The notes beneath the pieces are model-generated. The model was not told the origin of the DNA, made no database searches, and saw only the letters and a list, made by a program, of their open reading frames with translations. This document shows positions 27,053 to 36,417 of a stretch of 64,000 bases of DNA, piece after piece. Location: the NCBI RefSeq assembly GCF_004000925.1, contig NZ_BIME01000006.1, positions 335,352 through 399,351 on the forward strand, given 5' to 3'. A program made the translations under genes and the position numbers. Numbering within the stretch: the stretch's first letter is position 1; the number at the start of each line of letters is the position of its first letter. The stretch is from Paenibacillus illinoisensis NBRC 15959 (GTDB lineage: Bacteria; Bacillota; Bacilli; Paenibacillales; Paenibacillaceae).

Positions 27053-27879
27053 GATGTAAGTACCTCCCGTAAAATGGAACTTGCCGCCTGGAGCGCATCC
27101 AGGGCATCCTTGATGCGCCAGGCATCGCGGTCGCGTGGACCGACCGCGTTGGATATGGCCCGCAGTTCGAGCGCAGGTACGCCGAACTGCTTGGCCGCTG
27201 TTGCCACGCCGAAGCCTTCCATGCCTTCGGCGGTGGCATCAGGCACGCGGCGCAGCAGCTCCGCGGCCGTTTCGGCTGTTCCGGTCGCCGTGGACACGGT
27301 GACCGCTGTGCCTCCGCTGACAGCGTGCCCGGCCCGCTGCAGCTCATGGCGCAGGCGAGCGGCAAGCGCTGCGTCCGCCGCCACACGGGACGAGCCGAAT
27401 CCGAGCTCGTCCACAGAGAGGAAGCCGTCTGGCGTCTGCGAGCCCAGATCGGCAGCCACCATGGCGTCGGCCACCACGAGTGAGCCGACGTCCGCCCGGC
27501 CGGGGAACCCGCCGCCGATGCCGGCGCTGATCACCAGCGTGTACGCTGGGGTCAGGCCTGCTCCGGCAAGGGGCCCCGTGGATGCGGCAGATGCCTGCGC
27601 CGCATCCGATCCAGCTGGCGCGGTGGAGTCCTGCGCCAGCGCCTTCCCGCCAGCCGCTGCGGCGAATGCCAGCTTGGCTGCCGTGCTGACTGCAACCGCT
27701 GCCGGGCCCACCCCGCCAGCGATCACGTCAAACATTTCCGCGGCTTGGTCACCCAGACCGCGAAGTACGGCATCTTTTTCTGCATCCACAGCGGTTACGA
27801 TTAATACGCGTGGAACTGCTTGGTTCGATGCCGAGCCGTCTGACTCTGTATGATTTAAAGCCTGATTTTGTTTGTTCAT
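27049..27879 (-). CDS. mqnB: Futalosine hydrolase
   Basis: 276 residues of the nucleoside phosphorylase fold: ISAGIGGGFPG, SLVVADAMVAADLGSQTPDGF, EGMEGFGVATAAKQFGVPALELRAISN. It removes the base from futalosine in the alternative menaquinone route. Residues about 68-108 are an Ala/Ser-rich insertion (SAASTGPLAGAG region), and the gene is locally very G/C-rich compared with its neighbours. Upstream of and coupled to mqnD; the other mqn genes are not in the window. Confidence 0.9.
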   Translation of the reverse strand: MNKQNQALNHTESDGSASNQAVPRVLIVTAVDAEKDAVLRGLGDQAAEMFDVIAGGVGPAAVAVSTAAKLAFAAAAGGKALAQDSTAPAGSDAAQASAASTGPLAGAGLTPAYTLVISAGIGGGFPGRADVGSLVVADAMVAADLGSQTPDGFLSVDELGFGSSRVAADAALAARLRHELQRAGHAVSGGTAVTVSTATGTAETAAELLRRVPDATAEGMEGFGVATAAKQFGVPALELRAISNAVGPRDRDAWRIKDALDALQAASSILREVLTS

Positions 27880-28089
27880 CGGAGTTCTCCCTTATAAGGT
27901 GTAAGATTCAACGCTATATTTGGTCATCTCCATCATAACGGAATGGGAAAGAGAGGAACAACCTTTCCGTGTATTTGTCTGAACATGATCCACTTACGTG
28001 TGCTGCCTCGTTAACCGGGCTTGGATGGCATATATGTCACTTCATATATATAAAGGTATCGCGTATGAAGAGTGAAGTCAAAGTTACCG

Positions 28090-28118
28090 TTGACAATCCA
28101 ATTCAACTGTATTAATAA
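28090..28118 (+). promoter_or_regulatory. Promoter of the ytrA-like operon
   Basis: TTGACA (28090-28095), a 17-base spacer, then TAATAA (28113-28118). The YtrA-type operator overlaps the -10. Confidence 0.8.
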
Positions 28119-28131
28119 TAATAGTACAGTT
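28105..28131 (+). promoter_or_regulatory. GntR/YtrA operator
   Basis: Palindrome with outer arms AACTGTA (28105-28111) and TACAGTT (28125-28131) and inner TA/TA pairing, 27 bases long. It covers the -10 element of the operon promoter, so binding of the GntR protein would block transcription. Confidence 0.75.
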
Positions 28132-28223
28132 AATACACCTAATGTTTAGAAAGCATACACTTCATATACAGTCATTCAATTCGCTTATGGGGTATTACAT
28201 CAATTGGGGAGAGGAGGTGCGGG

Positions 28224-28613
28224 ATGTTCGAATTAGATGTACGCAGCCGTAAGGCGATCTACGAACAGCTAGTGGACAAAATCAAGGAAATGATCGTATA
28301 CGGTGTTCTCCAACCTGATGAGCAGCTTCCTTCGGTGCGCACACTGTCAGCGCAGCTGACCGTCAATCCGAATACGATTCAGAAGGCATATCGGGAGCTT
28401 GAACGCGAAGGGTATATCTACTCTTTGCAGGGAAAAGGGAGCTTCGTATCATCGTCTGTGGAACATCCGAATGCAGCCATGAGAGATGAGATTAGAGCGG
28501 CACTGGTGAAGCTGATTGCAGAAGCGACGTATTCCGGTCTGACCAAGGCGGATATGACGCTTTTGTTCCAGGAAGCGATGGCCCGTATCGAAAAGGGGGA
28601 GCCGAATGATTGA
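28224..28613 (+). CDS. YtrA-subfamily GntR repressor
   Basis: 129 residues: an N-terminal GntR winged helix (SRKAIYEQLVDKIKEMIVYGVL, EQLPSVRTLSAQLTVNPNTIQKAYRELEREGYI) and a short C-terminal helical segment as in YtrA, without a large effector domain. It probably represses its own operon with the ABC genes, induced by cell-envelope stress in related systems. GAGGAGGTG upstream of the ATG. It overlaps the ATPase gene by eight bases. Confidence 0.92.
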   Translation: MFELDVRSRKAIYEQLVDKIKEMIVYGVLQPDEQLPSVRTLSAQLTVNPNTIQKAYRELEREGYIYSLQGKGSFVSSSVEHPNAAMRDEIRAALVKLIAEATYSGLTKADMTLLFQEAMARIEKGEPND

Positions 28614-29505
28614 GCTGAATCAGGTCATTAAAGCGTTTGAACATGAAAAAGCGGTGGATGGCGTTACGATGCACATACATAAGGGATCGATCTACGGGTT
28701 GCTCGGTTCCAACGGGGCAGGCAAGACTTCGCTGCTCAAAATCATCGCAGGCATCTATCGTCAGGACAGCGGGTCCGTTCGCATTGACGGGGCTGAAATC
28801 TATGAAAATATGGACCTTAAGGGCCGCACGATTTTTATGGCGGATGCGCCTTACTTTTTCCCGCAATCCTCCATTGCCCAGATGGCTGCCTTTTATCGTT
28901 CGGTATATCCGCGCTGGAATGAAGAGCGATTCGCGCAGCTGGCCACTGTATTCAAGCTGGATGTAAAACGCAAGCTGCATCGCATGTCCAAAGGCATGCG
29001 CAGGCAGGCAGCTGTATGGCTTGGGCTGAGCTGCATGCCGGAAGTGCTGCTCATGGATGAGCCGATTGACGGCCTTGATCCGGTGATGCGGCAGCAGATC
29101 AAAAATTTGCTGTTCCAGGAAGCCGCTGAGCGTCAGGTGACCATTATTATTTCGTCCCATAACTTGCGCGAAATCGAAGATCTGTGTGACCACGTCGCCA
29201 TTATGCACAAGGGCCGCATTATTGTAGAGAAGGATCTTGATGATCTGAAGGCCGATACTCATAAGATTCAGGTGGCTTTCCGTCATCCTGACGATGCCAA
29301 GGCGATGGATGAGCTGAATATTTTACATGAAGAGATGCGGGGAAGTGTCTCGCTGTACATTGTCAAAGGCAGTCGCGAGGAAGTGACGGAACGGTTCCGG
29401 GCCTTGAATCCTTATCTGCTGGACGTGCTGCCGCTGACGCTGGAAGAAATATTTATTTATGAAATGGAGGATGCAGGGTATGATATTCAACCGATTATTC
29501 TGTAA
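28606..29505 (+). CDS. ABC transporter ATPase (YtrB-like)
   Basis: 299 residues with Walker A GSNGAGKTS, an unusual signature MSKGMRRQ in place of LSGGQ, and Walker B VLLMDEPIDGLD, followed by SSHNLREIEDLCD and a C-terminal extension of about 90 residues. Partner of the large permease encoded next; overlaps it by 26 bases. The operon layout GntR-ATPase-permease matches cell-envelope-stress exporters. Confidence 0.9.
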   Translation: MIELNQVIKAFEHEKAVDGVTMHIHKGSIYGLLGSNGAGKTSLLKIIAGIYRQDSGSVRIDGAEIYENMDLKGRTIFMADAPYFFPQSSIAQMAAFYRSVYPRWNEERFAQLATVFKLDVKRKLHRMSKGMRRQAAVWLGLSCMPEVLLMDEPIDGLDPVMRQQIKNLLFQEAAERQVTIIISSHNLREIEDLCDHVAIMHKGRIIVEKDLDDLKADTHKIQVAFRHPDDAKAMDELNILHEEMRGSVSLYIVKGSREEVTERFRALNPYLLDVLPLTLEEIFIYEMEDAGYDIQPIIL

Positions 29506-31507
29506 CCGGGGCATCCTGTTCCAAAATTTCAGGCAGCACGGTTGGCTCGGAATACTATTTCTGCTCACATTGCTATTTTCGCTTCCGCTCTACATTGCAA
29601 CAGAGCGAAGAGGTGGTGTAACGCAGCAGATTACCAGCTTGTTTCAGGCAAATGGGGAAACCCATATTTTGTTTGCGATCACGTTCCCGGTCGCGATGGG
29701 CATTTTTCTATTCCGTTATATGCAATCCGGAGCGCCGTCGGACTTGTTCCACGGTTTGCCACTGAAGCGCAAACATCTGTTAACGGTCAATCTGCTTTCC
29801 GGCTTTGGAATGATCCTGATCCCGATCTGGCTGACCACGGCGATTACAGGTTGGGTGTGGGCTGTGCAGGATCATATGGCCTTCATCTTTGACGGTAGTG
29901 AGATCTGGATGTGGGGCCTCAGCATGAGCATTTATTCGCTGTTTATGTTTATGCTGACTGTAGCTGTGGGCGTGTGCATCGGCCAATCTGTACTGCAGGG
30001 ACTAACGGTTTATGCAATCCTGTTATTGCCTGTTGTGTTTTGGTTTATCTTTACACTGCACCTGCAGCATTATCTGTTTGGATATCCATATGGTGATATG
30101 AACAGCTACGCAGAGAAAATATCCCTTGTCCTTCGGATGGCTTCAATTAGGAACTATCCAGTGATCGGCACGGAACTCGTAATATATGCAGCTTTGGCCA
30201 TCTTGTTCATCCCACTAGCTTATGTCTTATATGCCAAGCGTAAAGTGGAATCAGCTACCCAGGCGATTACGTTTACCCTTGTAAAACCCATATTCCGCTT
30301 TGGCTTGATGTTTACGCTGGTTTTGATTGGCGGAGCCTACTTCACTATGATTGCACCGCCAGGATCCACCGGGTGGACCATCTTCGGATATGTTCTAGGC
30401 GGCATTGTCGGTTACATTGTGGCCGAGATGATTATTCGCAAAACGTGGCTGATCTGGAACGTCAGATTACTGCCTAAGCTGGCTCTATATGGCCTTTTGT
30501 CCGGGTTAATTCTGTACGTGCCTGTCGCCGACTGGAACGGTTATGCTAGCAGAGTACCGGAAGTGAATGATTTCAAAAGCATTAAGCTTGGAGGAGATCG
30601 TTACACTTACGTAAACGGAGTGAATCAGAAAATCGATGATCATCCATTTTACTCGGATAATCCTGAATTTGTGGGGGCAGTCCTTGCTCTTCATCAGAAA
30701 ATTATTGATTCCGATCTGCCCTTGCAAGACCCAGTAAATCCGAATGATGATTATGACGAGTATGTGTATATCAGCTATAAGCTTAATAACGGCAAGGTCA
30801 TGAAGCGGAAATACCAAATTCCTGAAACGGAATTCCGGCAGGAATTAATGGCCTTGAAACAGTTGGAGGATTATAAAAAGGTAGCCTATGATACGTACAA
30901 ACTGGATGAGGATATCCTCAGTATTGGTATCCGTTCCACCATCAGTTCGTATCGCAAAATATACATTGGCAGTCCTGACCAGGTTCGGGAGTTCAAGGAA
31001 CTGCTGAAGCAGGATATTCTTGACCAGACCTATGAGGAACAGCGTTCCCCTTGGCAGTCGTTTGCATATGCAGAATTAAATCAGGAATCCTCCTCCAATG
31101 ATCCGTATCAACCGAGAGATATGTGGAGTTACGAAATCAAACCGAGCTATGACCGGGTGATTGGATGGTTAAAAGAGAACAAATTATATGATCAACTGCT
31201 TGTCACGGCAGACGAAATTGCTTCGGCGCAGTTCGTGAAGCAGGAGATCGACAGTCCGGGTAATCCTCAGTGGGTATATGCTCAGCCGGAATATATTGAT
31301 GGAAGCCTAAGCGGCAACAAGCAGGTTGCGACTAAAAACAAAAAAATAATTAGCGACCTGCTAGAACGTCAGCGATCAGGAGAGCGGACAGAGAAAGCAA
31401 CCGTTTATCACATCAAGCTGAATGCCGTTCGTGGAGAAAACATCTATATGATGCTGAAGGAAGAAGATTTAACCGAAGAGATGAAAGCTATTTTGTCCGA
31501 AAAGTAG
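29480..31507 (+). CDS. ABC-2 type permease with large extracytoplasmic domain
   Basis: 675 residues. Residues about 1-360 hold ten or so hydrophobic segments (including GILFLLTLLFSLPLYIAT and LLSGFGMILIPIWLTTAI). Residues about 370-675 are a soluble, charged domain presumed outside the membrane (EYVYISYKLNNGKV, ISSYRKIYIGS). ATG 29480 follows GGAGG by nine bases and gives the overlap with the ATPase gene. Resembles YtrC/YtrD-type permeases; substrate unknown. Confidence 0.85.
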   Translation: MIFNRLFCNRGILFQNFRQHGWLGILFLLTLLFSLPLYIATERRGGVTQQITSLFQANGETHILFAITFPVAMGIFLFRYMQSGAPSDLFHGLPLKRKHLLTVNLLSGFGMILIPIWLTTAITGWVWAVQDHMAFIFDGSEIWMWGLSMSIYSLFMFMLTVAVGVCIGQSVLQGLTVYAILLLPVVFWFIFTLHLQHYLFGYPYGDMNSYAEKISLVLRMASIRNYPVIGTELVIYAALAILFIPLAYVLYAKRKVESATQAITFTLVKPIFRFGLMFTLVLIGGAYFTMIAPPGSTGWTIFGYVLGGIVGYIVAEMIIRKTWLIWNVRLLPKLALYGLLSGLILYVPVADWNGYASRVPEVNDFKSIKLGGDRYTYVNGVNQKIDDHPFYSDNPEFVGAVLALHQKIIDSDLPLQDPVNPNDDYDEYVYISYKLNNGKVMKRKYQIPETEFRQELMALKQLEDYKKVAYDTYKLDEDILSIGIRSTISSYRKIYIGSPDQVREFKELLKQDILDQTYEEQRSPWQSFAYAELNQESSSNDPYQPRDMWSYEIKPSYDRVIGWLKENKLYDQLLVTADEIASAQFVKQEIDSPGNPQWVYAQPEYIDGSLSGNKQVATKNKKIISDLLERQRSGERTEKATVYHIKLNAVRGENIYMMLKEEDLTEEMKAILSEK

Positions 31508-31607
31508 ATCAAATGGTGAGCGGGAAGGGTTCTCCTGCTGCCGAATGTTTAGCCCGTAAGGCTTGCTTGACGAAATGATTGTGTTGGAATATATTAGAAA
31601 AGGTTGA

Positions 31608-31641
31608 GATTCGCGCTAAAAATAAGATATAACCGCGAATC
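31608..31641. repeat. Short inverted repeat in the ytr-like operon 3' region
   Basis: GATTCGCG (31608-31615) and CGCGAATC (31634-31641) form a perfect 8-bp inverted repeat with an 18-base A/T-rich spacer. It could be an operator or a hairpin; its role is unknown. Confidence 0.4.
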
Positions 31642-31664
31642 ATATAGGGGAACGGTTAATAAGG

Positions 31665-31716
31665 GAAGCACCCGTAGAATCAGGCAATAGTCTGATTTTG
31701 CGGGTGCTTTTTTTGT
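31665..31716 (+). terminator. Terminator of the ytr-like operon
   Basis: AAGCACCCG and CGGGTGCTT form the stem with inner GAATCAG/CTGATTT pairing, followed by a long T run. Confidence 0.9.
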
Positions 31717-31799
31717 GTTTTTTTCGGCCGATTCACCTTGGATCAAGTGGAGAACGAAGAAGCTGCACTACATTTTGAGTAAACGAGGAGGATGGTTCA

Positions 31800-32702
31800 A
31801 TGAACACGGTGGAAGATCACCAGACCATGGATGGTACTGCGAGTTCCGGCAGCGTAAGTGGCAGAATGGGGAGAGGCTTATTCGCTCGATTATGCATCGC
31901 ACTGCTTCTGGTAGCCAGCATGGGTTCCATGCATCTTTTTACGTCGGCTGCCGAGGCGGCTGGCCCGGATCTTGGCGTAACTGCTCAGAAGTCGTGGGAA
32001 GCTCTGCTTAAGAAGGCGGATGCCCAGACGAAAGCTTCTCTTCAACAAACGTATCAAAAAGTGGGCACATGGACGACGCAGGAGCAGAGCTGGGAGCAGA
32101 AAACCAAAACCCTTCATACAGCGAATACGGCTGAGTTAGCCAGGCTTCGTCAGGAAATACGAAAAACGGATGAAGCGAAACTGGCTGCACTGGCCGATAC
32201 GCTGAAGCGTGCCCAAACCCGGTATGAGCCGATGTTTACATTGTACACGGCGGTCAACAAGCAGCTCGCTGCAGCCAGAGCAGCCAAAAACAAGGATTGG
32301 ACTGCCGCGCTCCGTGCTCAGGCAGACACGCTGAAACCTGCTGTACAGCTGGCGAAGGCAGACATTCGCATCAAGAAACAGCAGTTGGCCGATGCCCGCA
32401 AACGCAAAAGTACAGAGGATAAGCATCTGCGCACCATGCTTGCGGCTGCAGACCCGTTCAAGAAACAGATTCAAACCGCCAAAAAACAGGCAAGCCTGTC
32501 CAAAGAGCGATATACGAACGCATTGAAATTGTTCAAGCAGAATATCAAAGACGGCCAGCCTTCACGTGTATTAAGTTCACTGAATCAGCTCTCTTCTGCT
32601 ACGGAGAAGTGGGCTGGATCCAAACAAAATATCTACACATTGGAGCAAAAAGTTGCGGATACCTACCTGAAAGTGAAAAAAGAACTGGCCAAGAAGTCGT
32701 AA
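31800..32702 (+). CDS. Secreted coiled-coil protein of unknown function
   Basis: 300 residues. A 27-residue polar N-terminus, then a signal-like hydrophobic stretch (LFARLCIALLLVASM) with a likely cleavage after AEA. The rest is almost entirely charged helix rich in Lys, Ala and Gln (TLKRAQTRYEPMF, LKPAVQLAKADIRIKKQQLA), predicted coiled coil. ATG 31800 follows GAGGAGG. No catalytic motif; a structural or envelope role is possible. Confidence 0.8.
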   Translation: MNTVEDHQTMDGTASSGSVSGRMGRGLFARLCIALLLVASMGSMHLFTSAAEAAGPDLGVTAQKSWEALLKKADAQTKASLQQTYQKVGTWTTQEQSWEQKTKTLHTANTAELARLRQEIRKTDEAKLAALADTLKRAQTRYEPMFTLYTAVNKQLAAARAAKNKDWTAALRAQADTLKPAVQLAKADIRIKKQQLADARKRKSTEDKHLRTMLAAADPFKKQIQTAKKQASLSKERYTNALKLFKQNIKDGQPSRVLSSLNQLSSATEKWAGSKQNIYTLEQKVADTYLKVKKELAKKS

Positions 32703-32778
32703 TAAATGGAAACCCTGCCAGTACCCCAGGCGTACACCACTTTAGATGCAGACAGACGAAGGATCAGAGGTGACCCTG

Positions 32779-33795
32779 TTGCAGTTAAATTTAAACACCG
32801 AAGGTACGGCGAGGCCGTGGTACAGACGCAAGCCATATTGGATTCCGGGCGTGATCGTAATGGTAACTATACTTACTCTTTATATCGGCGCACAGATTAC
32901 ACCCAAAATTCCTATTTTCTTTTTGAAAACACTAATCAAGCTTGCTCCATCTGATTCAGATGTCGTTATGGCTGAAGGGGTAAGCCATCTAAAGGACGTC
33001 GCCTATATTGATGGGGGACGCAGCAACAGTACGATGGATATCTACTATCCGTCAGCAGCGACTGAATTGCTGCCTGTTGTCTTGTGGGTGCATGGGGGCG
33101 GTTGGGTCTTGGGTGACAAAAAAGACATAGCCGACTATGCGATGCAGTTGGCTGAGCGGGGGTTCGTGGTCGTCAGTATGAACTATGCACTTGCACCAGA
33201 TGCCACATATCCGACGCCTGTATTCCAAACCAATCAGGCTCTGACTTATATCCAGAATCATGCCACCGAATTTAAGGGAGATCCCCATAATATTTTTCTC
33301 GCAGGCAATTCCGCGGGTGCTCAGATTGCCAGTCAGACCGCAGCAGTGGTAACCAATCAGGCCCTTGCTCAGATAATGAACATACAACCCTCGATTCAAC
33401 CGGAAGCGCTGCGAGGTGTCCTTCTATACTGTGGCCCTTATAACATGAGTACCGTTGGTGAAAGCGGGTTTCCTCTTATCCGGACATTCCTCTGGTCTTA
33501 TACGGGGATCAAGGCTTTTGAGGAATTTCCCCGTCTGGATGAGATGTCGACCGTGCTGCAGGTTACGCCGAATTATCCGCCTTCATTTATTACTTCAGGC
33601 AATCATGACCCGTTAACCGGGCAATCGGTTGAACTGGCACAGACCCTGAAACGACTGGATGTTGAAACGGAAACGTTGTTTTTTACCGCTTCTGCGGAAA
33701 AGCTGGGACATGATTATCAATTTCAACTTCAGACCGATGGCGGGAAAAGGGCGCTGGAGGAGGCTGTCCGATTTTTGCAGAAGCATCGTCGATGA
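32779..33795 (+). CDS. Membrane-anchored alpha/beta hydrolase (esterase/lipase)
   Basis: About 338 residues. One N-terminal TM segment (IPGVIVMVTILTLYIGAQI) and an esterase domain of the hormone-sensitive-lipase type: oxyanion loop WVHGGGWVLGDKKD, nucleophile in GNSAGAQIA, acid Asp in SGNHDPLT and His in LGHDYQFQ. The substrate is unknown. TTG 32779 is favoured since AGAGGTGA lies five bases upstream; an ATG at 32746 in the same frame has no ribosome site. Follows the coiled-coil gene. Confidence 0.88.
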   Translation: MQLNLNTEGTARPWYRRKPYWIPGVIVMVTILTLYIGAQITPKIPIFFLKTLIKLAPSDSDVVMAEGVSHLKDVAYIDGGRSNSTMDIYYPSAATELLPVVLWVHGGGWVLGDKKDIADYAMQLAERGFVVVSMNYALAPDATYPTPVFQTNQALTYIQNHATEFKGDPHNIFLAGNSAGAQIASQTAAVVTNQALAQIMNIQPSIQPEALRGVLLYCGPYNMSTVGESGFPLIRTFLWSYTGIKAFEEFPRLDEMSTVLQVTPNYPPSFITSGNHDPLTGQSVELAQTLKRLDVETETLFFTASAEKLGHDYQFQLQTDGGKRALEEAVRFLQKHRR

Positions 33796-33847
33796 AGCAG
33801 CCGGACTATGGTACACTCAGGTGTAAACGATGTGCAGGAGGCTATGA

Positions 33848-34327
33848 ATGGCTGATAAAGAAGATTTGACCCGATTCGGCGTGGCATTCCCTACTCCGCT
33901 GATTGAACAGTTTGATGAATATATCGAAGAGCGTGGGTACAAAAATCGGTCCGAGGCGTTTCGTGATCTGGTTCGCAAAACTTTACTGGAGCCTTCCCGT
34001 CTACGGTCCGAGCAGGATGTGGCAGGAACGATTGTCATGGTCTATGACCACCATATCAGCGATCTGCCTGTCCGTTTAATGGAACTGCAGCATCATGCAC
34101 ATCATGACATTATCTCCAACATGCACGTTCATCTGAACCACGACCAATGCCTGGAGGTTATCGCCGTAAGGGGGAACCTCGGACGCTTGCGACATCTGCA
34201 TCAACAGATTCAGGTGCAAAAAGGAGTGCTCTATGCCGAGCTCTCTGTTACATATGTGGATGAGCTGAACGAACTCGCAAGCCGCCACAGCCATGATCAC
34301 CATCACGGCGAACATCATCATGAATGA
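33848..34327 (+). CDS. nikR: Nickel-responsive regulator NikR
   Basis: 159 residues: ribbon-helix-helix domain (LTRFGVAFPTPLIEQFDEYIEERGYKNRSEA) and an ACT-like metal domain with VYDHH, HHDIISNMHVHLNHDQCLEV holding the nickel ligands His and Cys. The C-terminus carries an extra His-rich tail (HSHDHHHGEHHHE). It represses nickel uptake genes when nickel is abundant, but none are in the window. AGGAGG upstream of the ATG. Confidence 0.93.
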   Translation: MADKEDLTRFGVAFPTPLIEQFDEYIEERGYKNRSEAFRDLVRKTLLEPSRLRSEQDVAGTIVMVYDHHISDLPVRLMELQHHAHHDIISNMHVHLNHDQCLEVIAVRGNLGRLRHLHQQIQVQKGVLYAELSVTYVDELNELASRHSHDHHHGEHHHE

Positions 34328-34372
34328 GATCAGGGACTAAGCTAATGGAAAACGCTTTTCAATAGAATCAAG

Positions 34373-34425
34373 AAAACAGCCGATAGAAGTGATCGGCTGT
34401 TTTTGTTTAATTAACTGGCAGTATA
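34373..34425 (+). terminator. Terminator after nikR, left-most relative of the dispersed triple-hairpin repeat
   Basis: AAACAGCCGAT pairs with ATCGGCTGTTT, then TTTGTTTAATTAACTGGCAG. The hairpin and trailing sequence match the central and right parts of the element that recurs from 44 to 63 kb. Confidence 0.8.
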
Positions 34426-34458
34426 AGTTGAATTTTGGGGTTTCAATAAATGGGTCTG

Positions 34459-36417
34459 CTACAATGCTGTTGAATTGGATAAGGGCTCGCTTTGGCCGTT
34501 CGCTTTTCGTTTATAATTTTTCTCCACAGGGATTTGGAAGCTCCAGTCTCCGATGAGCAGATCCTGCTGAGCCTGGTCATCGGACAGGACTAACTGGTTT
34601 ACATTGACACTCAACAGGAAATGGTCTGGAGGAGGCGAGGATTCAATAAAATAATATTTAATGGTCCCGTTTTTGGCTAACGTTACACCTGAATCCGTGG
34701 CGATGCCGGGAACAGCTTTTATCGTTGAAACATCCAGAGTAAAATTAGGCTTGACCGATTGTTTCACCCACTGCGACTCTGATATCTGGTTAGTATGTTT
34801 CATGGAGTATTGGATGTTAAGACTCTGACCGTCGAAATAGTAATTATGAATGAGAAGTGTATAGCCTTTGTCTGTTTTACCGGTTATTAAAGCCATCTCG
34901 TTATTTCCGCTTCTTGACGTCATCGCTGAATCACCAGCTTCATTGAAGAGGGAAGGCAGCTTTAGCACGAGAGCGGAGGTGAATGAATTGTTAACGCTGA
35001 ATAGTACCACCGCACATACGAGTAACACCATCATCGGTAACGCAGCAATCCTGAAGTGTAAAAAACGTCGCTGCTGCATAAATAATCTTTGTTTCTGAGC
35101 CTGACCTTGTTTGGGGAGCTCAGTGGGGAACCTCTCGATTTCATTCTCATTATGAATTCCTTCTAATGCTGTTGCATGTGCCCGATTGGGGCCGTAAATC
35201 GAGAACCGCGTCTCAAATAGGGTAGCTTTCCTGCTGCTGCGCGCGGTGATGTATCCTCCGTGTACCTCAATAATACTTTTCGTAATGGCTAGACCAAGAC
35301 CGGTGCCCCCGGTCTGCTTTGACCTAGAGTTCTCTACCCGATAAAAACGGTCGAAAATATAAGGCAAATCCCTTTCCGGAATGGGGGGGCCATAATTTTG
35401 AATCCGCACAATCAACACATCTTCATCCTGTTCGATATCAATATCGATATATTTTCCTGTTTGCCCATACTGGATGGCATTAGCGATTATATTCTCGAAC
35501 GCCCGTACCAACAATCCTCCGTCCGCTTGGGTCTTGAATTCGCCTTCTTGTATATTCAGTCTGATTTCCATACCTGCTTTCTCCGTGATCGGCACGAATT
35601 CCTCGGCAAGCTGACCGATTAACCCGGCGATATCAAGCTCTCCGAGCTCCAGAGGCATGCCGTTGTTAATACGCGTATATTCGAACAGTTCGTCGATTAA
35701 TCGACGAAGCGACAGAGATTTCTCATAGGCAATGTTAACAAAATAACGCATCTCCACTTCATCTTGATACCGATCCTTTTCGATCACTTCGAGGAAACCG
35801 AGAATTGAGGTGAGTGGAGTACGCAGATCATGGGAGACACCGGTAATCAAATCGTTTTTAGTCTTTTCTGCCTTCCGTTCCTCCGCTATAGAATGCTTCA
35901 ATTGCATACTCATCTGGTTAATGCTGCGCGCGACCTCACCCAATTTATTACCGGCAATTTCCGGAATTTGATGGTCGAACTGGCCGCTCGCAATTTCCTC
36001 CAAACCACATGTGATCTCCGCCAAGTAATGATCCCATTCGGTGCTCAAATGATTCATACTCTCAGCGATCACGCTTAGTTCATCCTTGCTTTTGATCGTT
36101 ACCACATTTCCGAAACGACCTGCCGATATTTCCTGCAACCCTGCATTGATCGCGCGCAAATCTCGAACCAAACGTAGGCTGGCAAGGAAAAAAGTGACGG
36201 GAAACAGAATTATACCGGTTATGATCATCACGCGAATGGACCCGGCTTGCTCGATGAACCAATTGATCGGGACAGCCGCGTAATCCATTTTTTGCAGTGC
36301 ACCTGCCATGACATACCCCAAAAAAATAGCTGCGCCTGTTAAAGCCAGGCTTGCAACCATGATCAGCATTAATCTCCAACGAATCGTATATAGCCACTGT
36401 GGTTGCATATTACTCAC
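34459..36417 (-). CDS. Sensor histidine kinase with C-terminal DUF4179-like extracytoplasmic domain
   Basis: 652 residues. Two N-terminal TM segments (about 14-38, 61-82), HAMP-like repeats (82-180), HisKA with H196 in GVSHDLRTPLTS, and an ATPase with N in ENIIANAIQYG, PYIFDRFYRVENSRS and GGTGLGLAI. After the kinase ends near 408 there is a 45-residue linker, a third TM (about 455-475) and a 175-residue domain resembling DUF4179 proteins (DKGYTLLIHNYYFDGQSLNI), normally a separate anti-sigma-like protein. The fusion puts a second outside domain at the C-terminus. It follows its response regulator with an 8-base overlap. Confidence 0.88.
   Translation of the reverse strand: MSNMQPQWLYTIRWRLMLIMVASLALTGAAIFLGYVMAGALQKMDYAAVPINWFIEQAGSIRVMIITGIILFPVTFFLASLRLVRDLRAINAGLQEISAGRFGNVVTIKSKDELSVIAESMNHLSTEWDHYLAEITCGLEEIASGQFDHQIPEIAGNKLGEVARSINQMSMQLKHSIAEERKAEKTKNDLITGVSHDLRTPLTSILGFLEVIEKDRYQDEVEMRYFVNIAYEKSLSLRRLIDELFEYTRINNGMPLELGELDIAGLIGQLAEEFVPITEKAGMEIRLNIQEGEFKTQADGGLLVRAFENIIANAIQYGQTGKYIDIDIEQDEDVLIVRIQNYGPPIPERDLPYIFDRFYRVENSRSKQTGGTGLGLAITKSIIEVHGGYITARSSRKATLFETRFSIYGPNRAHATALEGIHNENEIERFPTELPKQGQAQKQRLFMQQRRFLHFRIAALPMMVLLVCAVVLFSVNNSFTSALVLKLPSLFNEAGDSAMTSRSGNNEMALITGKTDKGYTLLIHNYYFDGQSLNIQYSMKHTNQISESQWVKQSVKPNFTLDVSTIKAVPGIATDSGVTLAKNGTIKYYFIESSPPPDHFLLSVNVNQLVLSDDQAQQDLLIGDWSFQIPVEKNYKRKANGQSEPLSNSTAL

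Noticed and set aside
26993..27853. Long open frame of 286 codons on the plus strand, opposite mqnB and the mqnD start
   Set aside because: It is the antisense shadow of the G/C-rich mqnB; Ala/Ser/Arg/Pro-rich composition, no ribosome site, no recognisable domain.
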